From Flavobacteriaceae bacterium (GTDB lineage: Bacteria > Bacteroidota > Bacteroidia > Flavobacteriales > Flavobacteriaceae), in the NCBI GenBank assembly GCA_019752245.1, contig JAIEMH010000196.1, positions 1 through 10,523 on the forward strand: 10,523 nucleotides of DNA. Direction: 5' to 3'. Of this stretch, positions 7,191 through 10,523 are shown piece by piece (the stretch's first letter is position 1; every line of letters starts with the position of its first letter). The notes beneath the pieces are model-generated. The model did no database searches. It was not told where the DNA came from and was given only the letters and a program-made list of their open reading frames with translations. The translations under genes and the position numbers were made by a program.

Positions 7191-7200
7191 ATATATATAT
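7191..7200 (+). repeat. (AT)5 dinucleotide tract abutting the ccoH start
   Basis: Ten bases of alternating AT fill nearly the whole ccoG-ccoH gap and run straight into the ccoH ATG. The tract occupies the position where a ribosome-binding region would lie. Confidence 0.8.
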
Positions 7201-7653
7201 ATGAAAATTAATTGGGGAACAGGAATTGTAATTGCGTTTGCACTATTTATGAGCTTTATTTTATTCTTTGTATTTAAAGTGCAATCCAATTCAAAATACG
7301 ACAACGAATTGGTTGTTGAAGAGTACTACAAAAAAGAATTAGTAGCTCAGCAAGATTTAGACAGAGAGCAAAACGCCTATGATCTAAACAGTAAAGTAAT
7401 TATTAAAACGACAGCAGAAGGAATCAGTATTGATTTTCCAGGCGATTTTGATTATAAAAATATTAAAGGAATTGTGTCCCTTTATAGACCGTCCAACCAA
7501 AAGCTAGATTTTGAAATTCCTATTTCACTTTCTAGTCCACATTTGCTCATACCTAAAAGTAATTTGGTTGGCGGTCGTTGGGACATTAACATAGATTGGA
7601 TTTATAAAGATAAAAAATACTTGAGCAAAGAGTTAGTCTATTTTCAACAATAG
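7201..7653 (+). CDS. ccoH: cbb3 oxidase assembly protein CcoH (FixH family)
   Basis: FixH/CcoH-type protein (150 aa) with one N-terminal membrane helix (about residues 7-27, starting MKINWGTGIVIAFALFMSF) and a periplasmic domain. The helix is followed by the family's YYKKEL…Q (about 42-50) region. CcoH is needed for assembly or stability of the cbb3 complex and in proteobacteria contacts CcoN/CcoI; the biochemical role is not clear. The domain is mostly beta-strand-like with no Cys. It starts 11 bp after ccoG, and its ATG is directly preceded by a (AT)5 tract. Order ccoG-ccoH is the same as in proteobacterial cbb3 assembly operons. Confidence 0.92.
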   Translation: MKINWGTGIVIAFALFMSFILFFVFKVQSNSKYDNELVVEEYYKKELVAQQDLDREQNAYDLNSKVIIKTTAEGISIDFPGDFDYKNIKGIVSLYRPSNQKLDFEIPISLSSPHLLIPKSNLVGGRWDINIDWIYKDKKYLSKELVYFQQ

Positions 7654-7680
7654 ACAAAGCGCAAAATATAAACTGTAACA

Positions 7681-8385
7681 ATGCTATATTCAGCTTTTAT
7701 ATTCGGATTGATTAGTAGTTTGCACTGCATTGGTATGTGTGGTCCAATTGCTATGATGTTGCCTGTGGATAGAAGCAATCCAGCAAAAAAAGTTGTGCAG
7801 ATAATGCTTTATCAAATGGGTAGATTATCTGCTTATGCTACTCTTGGTTTAGTATTTGGTATTTTAGGAAAAGGGTTTTATATGGCAGGAATTCAACAGA
7901 GTATTTCAATTATGGTTGGAATTTTCATGATTACAATTGCAGTTGTTCCCGAACGTATTTTTATGAAATACAATTTCTCTAAACCAGTTTATAAAGTCAT
8001 TTCTAATGTGAAAAGTAGTTTAGGAAATCAATTCAAACGTAAATCACCAGATGCTTTATTCACCATAGGTTTATTAAATGGTTTTCTGCCTTGTGGATTG
8101 GTTTATGCAGCATTATTTGGCGCAATTGCCATGCAAAATGTAACTTTAAGTGTAACTTACATGCTGCTTTACGGATTAGGAACCATTCCAATGATGAGTG
8201 CTGTTGTTTACATCTCCAACATTCTTTCAAAGCCTATTCGAAGTAAAATGCAAAAAATGATTCCAATTGTAACAGTTATTATAGGAACACTTTTTATCCT
8301 CAGAGGATTAGGTTTAGATATTGCCTATATTTCTCCTAGCAATCTTTCTTTATTTGTACAAGCGAATGCCAATTGTCATAATTAA
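7681..8385 (+). CDS. TauE/SafE-like (DsbD_2/UreH-type) membrane protein of cbb3 clusters
   Basis: Polytopic inner-membrane protein (234 aa), about six hydrophobic helices in two halves separated by a basic loop (about 95-122). Each half has a Gly/Pro/Cys motif near its start: LHCIGMCGPIAMMLP (14-28) and FLPCGLVYAALFGA (135-148). This is the pattern of the family annotated as sulfite exporter TauE/SafE, UreH domain or DsbD_2. A homologue sits between ccoS and hemN in Pseudomonas cbb3 clusters, so linkage to this oxidase crosses phyla. His15, Cys16, Met19, Cys20, Cys138 and the C-terminal Asn-Cys-His (231-233) are plausible Cu(I) or thiol-exchange residues; that role is inference, and sulfite export is not supported. 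It lies 27 bp after ccoH and 17 bp before the next gene, so one transcript is likely. Confidence 0.88.
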   Translation: MLYSAFIFGLISSLHCIGMCGPIAMMLPVDRSNPAKKVVQIMLYQMGRLSAYATLGLVFGILGKGFYMAGIQQSISIMVGIFMITIAVVPERIFMKYNFSKPVYKVISNVKSSLGNQFKRKSPDALFTIGLLNGFLPCGLVYAALFGAIAMQNVTLSVTYMLLYGLGTIPMMSAVVYISNILSKPIRSKMQKMIPIVTVIIGTLFILRGLGLDIAYISPSNLSLFVQANANCHN

Positions 8386-8402
8386 CAAAAACTAAATTTT
8401 TT

Positions 8403-8633
8403 ATGGAAAAACACAATTTATTAAACGAATTTCCAGAGTTTCAGGAAAAAATTCACCAATTAAAAGTAGAAGACACTCATTTCAGAAAATTATTTGATGA
8501 GTATCACACACTAGATCACGAAATACATAAAATAAATGTGGGTGAGGAAACCGTAATAGACGAACATGCTCACGAGTTAAAAGCAAAATTACTTCATCTT
8601 AAGGATGAAATTTATTCTTATTTGAATAAATAG
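8403..8633 (+). CDS. YdcH-family (DUF465) small protein
   Basis: Soluble, highly charged helical protein of 76 aa without Cys or membrane segments. It resembles E. coli YdcH: FPEFQEKIHQLKVEDTHF (residues 11-28), then LFDEYHTLDHEI (30-41), then LKAKLLHLKDEIYSYL (59-74). E. coli has FPEYRDLISRLKNENPRF, SLFDKHNKLDHEI and KLQLKDEM in the same order. The family's function is unknown; its two amphipathic segments suggest a short helical hairpin or coiled coil. It is the last gene before a strong terminator and only 17 bp from the TauE/SafE-like gene, so it is probably expressed with the oxidase assembly genes. Confidence 0.85.
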   Translation: MEKHNLLNEFPEFQEKIHQLKVEDTHFRKLFDEYHTLDHEIHKINVGEETVIDEHAHELKAKLLHLKDEIYSYLNK

Positions 8634-8655
8634 TAGTTTTATTTTGGGTTTAGAA

Positions 8656-8690
8656 AAAAAGCACGCTGTGAGGCGTGCTTTTTGTTTTTT
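8656..8690. terminator. Bidirectional intrinsic terminator between the cbb3 operon and hemN
   Basis: AAAAAGCACGC (8656-8666) pairs perfectly with GCGTGCTTTTT (8673-8683) around the 6-nt loop TGTGAG. On the + strand it is followed by GTTTTTT; on the - strand the stem is followed by seven T. It therefore can stop both the rightward operon (23 bp after the YdcH-like gene's stop) and the leftward hemN transcript. Confidence 0.92.
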
Positions 8691-8737
8691 AGTATTTATT
8701 TAGTCATTTTAATAGACTCAAATTTAAATTTATAAGT

Positions 8738-10102
8738 TTACACCGTCATAGAAAACAATTCCGTTTCAGGAGCTTTACGTTTTAATCTTAAGTCAAACGC
8801 CATACAAATATTACGTACAAATGGTTTTCCTTTTTCAGTAACGGATATTGATTTGTTTGAAATTTTAATTAAACCATCAACTTCCATTTCATGTAATTGA
8901 TGAATGATTTCTGGTAATTCAGTAAAGAAATGATTGTCATTTTCCCAAGAAGTTTCAAATTGACACATCAAATTCAGAATATGTTTTCGAATAATTAGAT
9001 CTTCATCAGTTAATATATGTCCTCGAAAAACAGGTAATTCATTATTATCTAATCTATTATAATAATCTTCAATAGTTTTTTCGTTTTGAGCAAAACTATA
9101 CCAACTATCACTTATGGAAGAAACACCCAAACCAATCATTAACTGAGTTTTAGATGAGGTATATCCCATAAAATTGCGATGTAAAGTTCCATTTTTAAAA
9201 GATTCATTCATGCTGTCGCTTTCTAGAGCAAAATGATCCATTCCAATTTCGTGATAATTATTGGCAGCCAAACGCTTTTTTCCTTCTTCATAAAGTTTCC
9301 GTTTTTCGTCATCTTTAGGTAAGTCTTCACCTTTAAAGCCACGTTGTCCGTTGCCTTTTATCCAAGGCACATGGGCATAGCTGTAAAATGCCAATCTATC
9401 GGGTTGTAACGAATTGGTTTTGTCAATTGTATCAAGAACATCATTCAAGGTTTGAAACGGCAATCCAAAGATTAAATCGTGTCCAACAGAAGTATATCCA
9501 ATTTCTTTTGCCCAAAAAGTAACTTTTGCCACATTATGAAACGGTTGTATTCTATGAATGGCTTTTTGTACTTTCTCAGAATAGTCTTGAACTCCAAAAC
9601 TCACTCTTCTAAATCCTAAATCATAAAGCGATTGTAAATGTCTTCTAGAAGTATTATTTGGATGTCCTTCAAAACTAAATTCGTGCTCTTTGGCTTTTGT
9701 TGCTCTAGCAAAAAATCCGTTAATTAAGGTTGCTAAATTTTCTGGAGAAAAGAAAGTTGGAGTACCGCCACCCAAATGAATTTCTTTAATTATAGGTTCT
9801 TCCGGAAGTAAATCACAATATAAATTCCATTCTTTTAAAACCGCCATAATATAAGGATTTTCAACCTCATGATTTTTTGTAATTCGTTTGTTGCAACCAC
9901 AAAAAGTGCACATGCTTTCGCAAAACGGCAAATGAATATAAAGGCTTATTCCTTCAGTAGTATTACTTTCTATAAATGACTTAATAAAAGTTTGTTTCCA
10001 TTGATCTACAGAAAATAATTCTTCTTCCCAATAAGGTACCGTTGGATAACTAGTGTATCTTGGTCCAGGAACATTATATTTTTGAATTAAGGAAACTGAC
10101 AT
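8738..10102 (-). CDS. hemN: Oxygen-independent coproporphyrinogen III oxidase HemN
   Basis: Cytoplasmic radical-SAM enzyme that decarboxylates coproporphyrinogen III to protoporphyrinogen IX without O2, giving heme for the oxidase at low oxygen. Start chosen at the ATG at 10102-10100 (454 aa, MSVSLIQKYNVPGPRYTSYP), close to E. coli HemN (457 aa, also with LIQKYN…GPRYTSYP). An upstream in-frame TTG at 10123 overlaps the promoter -7 element and is rejected. Landmarks: PFCESMCTFCGC with cluster Cys61, Cys65 and Cys68 plus Cys70, the SAM-binding GGGTPTF (111-117), FGVQD (169-173), HDLIFGLP (208-215), and the C-terminal HemN domain (about 360-440). The SAM-contact segment reads EGHPNNT (145-151), where many HemN proteins have E-x-D-P-R; Glu145 is kept. 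It is convergent with the cbb3 operon, shares its terminator, and has its own CRP/FNR-type promoter. Confidence 0.96.
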   Translation of the reverse strand: MSVSLIQKYNVPGPRYTSYPTVPYWEEELFSVDQWKQTFIKSFIESNTTEGISLYIHLPFCESMCTFCGCNKRITKNHEVENPYIMAVLKEWNLYCDLLPEEPIIKEIHLGGGTPTFFSPENLATLINGFFARATKAKEHEFSFEGHPNNTSRRHLQSLYDLGFRRVSFGVQDYSEKVQKAIHRIQPFHNVAKVTFWAKEIGYTSVGHDLIFGLPFQTLNDVLDTIDKTNSLQPDRLAFYSYAHVPWIKGNGQRGFKGEDLPKDDEKRKLYEEGKKRLAANNYHEIGMDHFALESDSMNESFKNGTLHRNFMGYTSSKTQLMIGLGVSSISDSWYSFAQNEKTIEDYYNRLDNNELPVFRGHILTDEDLIIRKHILNLMCQFETSWENDNHFFTELPEIIHQLHEMEVDGLIKISNKSISVTEKGKPFVRNICMAFDLRLKRKAPETELFSMTV

Positions 10103-10120
10103 AACATTTATTTTAAGTTC

Positions 10121-10133
10121 CAAAAGTACTTTG
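10121..10133 (-). promoter_or_regulatory. Bacteroidota-type -7 promoter element for hemN
   Basis: On the - strand the block reads CAAAGTACTTTTG, containing TACTTTTG (10128-10121), which matches TAnnTTTG. It differs from the ccoS block in a single base. The inferred start near 10116 gives a leader of about 14 nt to the ATG at 10102, the same as for ccoS. No clear TTG -33 element is seen. Confidence 0.65.
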
Positions 10134-10149
10134 GATAACTAATAGATAA

Positions 10150-10165
10150 AATGATAATTGTCATA
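10150..10165 (-). promoter_or_regulatory. CRP/FNR-type operator upstream of hemN
   Basis: In the hemN sense the site reads TATGACAATTATCATT; the core ATGAC-N4-ATCAT (10164-10151) is a TGA-N6-TCA palindrome matching 12 of 14 bases of the ccoS site. Its centre (10157.5) is 36.5 bp from the last base of the -7 element, exactly as before ccoS, near -41.5. It starts only a few bases beyond the terminator of the upstream gene. Confidence 0.75.
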
Positions 10166-10170
10166 TAAGA

Positions 10171-10198
10171 AAAAAGCCCACCGTTAAGTGAGCTTTTT
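10171..10198 (-). terminator. Intrinsic terminator of the DUF349 gene
   Basis: On the - strand AAAAAGCTCAC (10198-10188) pairs with GTGGGCTTTTT (10181-10171) around a 6-nt loop, with one U-G pair; a sixth T follows. It begins 3 bp after the stop of the DUF349 gene. On the + strand the same position would be a C-A mismatch, so the hairpin favours leftward transcription. It insulates hemN from its upstream neighbour. Confidence 0.85.
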
Positions 10199-10201
10199 GT
10201 A

Positions 10202-10523
10202 TTATTTATTCAAATTTCTAATTTGTTTCAACTTGTCTTTCCAAGTAACTAAATCTTCTTTATGTCTTTCGATAGTTTTTCTAACTTCGGTAACAATTGA
10301 ATTTTCTTTCTTAGCATTTTTAGTATTTTGGAAGAATTGAATGTTGTTTTCTAATTGGAAAATTTCGTTTTGAACTTCATCAATTTTACGCATGATAAAG
10401 ATTTTTTCGTTATCTAGCTTTCTGCTATCTTCGGAACCAGATAAATTATCTAGTTTGTTAGCAAAGCGCAACATATCGCCTTCTTTTTTGCTTGAACTTA
10501 ATTTTTCAAATAAGGCATCCAAA
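10202..10523 (-). CDS. DUF349 coiled-coil protein, C-terminal end (5' truncated by window edge)
   Basis: C-terminal ~106 residues of a protein whose frame stays open to the right edge. The first codon inside the window is TTG read as Leu, so no start is present. The sequence is very rich in Lys, Glu, Asn and Leu, without Cys or membrane segments, and looks like a long helical coiled coil: LDALFEKLSSSKKEGDML, then RKLDNEKIFIMRKIDEVQ, then QLENNIQFF and a closing LVTWKDKLKQIRNL. I recognise these as the usual end of the large DUF349-containing proteins of Flavobacteriia, in which several DUF349 repeats precede such a tail. Its function is not established. It is set apart from hemN by its own terminator and is probably unrelated to the oxidase. 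Confidence 0.75.
   Translation of the reverse strand, partial: LDALFEKLSSSKKEGDMLRFANKLDNLSGSEDSRKLDNEKIFIMRKIDEVQNEIFQLENNIQFFQNTKNAKKENSIVTEVRKTIERHKEDLVTWKDKLKQIRNLNK

Noticed and set aside
8634..8737. CRISPR, attachment site or mobile-element boundary at the convergent gene junction
   Set aside because: The only structure is a standard bidirectional terminator; no repeats, integrase or terminal inverted repeats are present.
10103..10123. Seven-residue N-terminal extension of HemN from a TTG start at 10123
   Set aside because: The TTG lies within the -7 promoter element, upstream of the inferred transcript start, and the ATG at 10102 gives a normal-length HemN with the family's usual beginning.

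Overview
The window is AT-rich and carries a cbb3-type (C-family heme-copper) cytochrome oxidase cluster from a member of the Bacteroidota, most likely a Flavobacterium-like Flavobacteriaceae. The evidence is a single-chain CcoN-CcoO fusion, promoters of the TAnnTTTG (-7) type rather than TATAAT, A-rich leaders without clear Shine-Dalgarno sequences, and a flavobacterial-type DUF349 protein at the right edge. No rRNA, tRNA, CRISPR, phage, IS or other mobile gene was seen. Gene order matches the known cbb3 assembly/structure module, so I regard this as a well-understood locus and not a new system.

Layout, left to right. On the + strand there is the 3' part of ccoI (copper P-type ATPase, cut by the left edge). 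A 116-bp gap follows with a palindromic CRP/FNR-type site and a -7 promoter element. Then come ccoS, the fused ccoNO, ccoQ (55 codons), a 115-bp spacer with direct and inverted repeats, ccoP (one heme c only), a hairpin, ccoG, ccoH, a TauE/SafE (DsbD_2/UreH-like) membrane protein, a small YdcH-family (DUF465) gene, and a strong bidirectional terminator. On the - strand, hemN (oxygen-independent coproporphyrinogen III oxidase) converges on that terminator. Upstream of hemN lie its own promoter with a near-identical CRP/FNR-type site, another terminator, and the 3' part of a DUF349 coiled-coil gene cut by the right edge.

How they work together. CcoNO, CcoQ and CcoP form the high-affinity oxidase. 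CcoI, CcoG, CcoH and CcoS are its assembly factors, CcoI and CcoG on the copper side. The TauE/SafE-like protein is a recurrent neighbour of such clusters and may also handle copper or thiols. HemN makes heme precursors without oxygen.

The most informative observation is regulatory. The ccoS and hemN promoters share a TATGA-N6-TCAT palindrome, the same 36.5-bp spacing to the last base of the -7 element, the same 19-bp distance from that element to the start codon, and the same CAAAGTAnTTTTG core. They look like twin class-II promoters of one FNR-like low-oxygen activator. The second item worth attention is the repeat-rich ccoQ-ccoP spacer, where the ccoP start region is duplicated.
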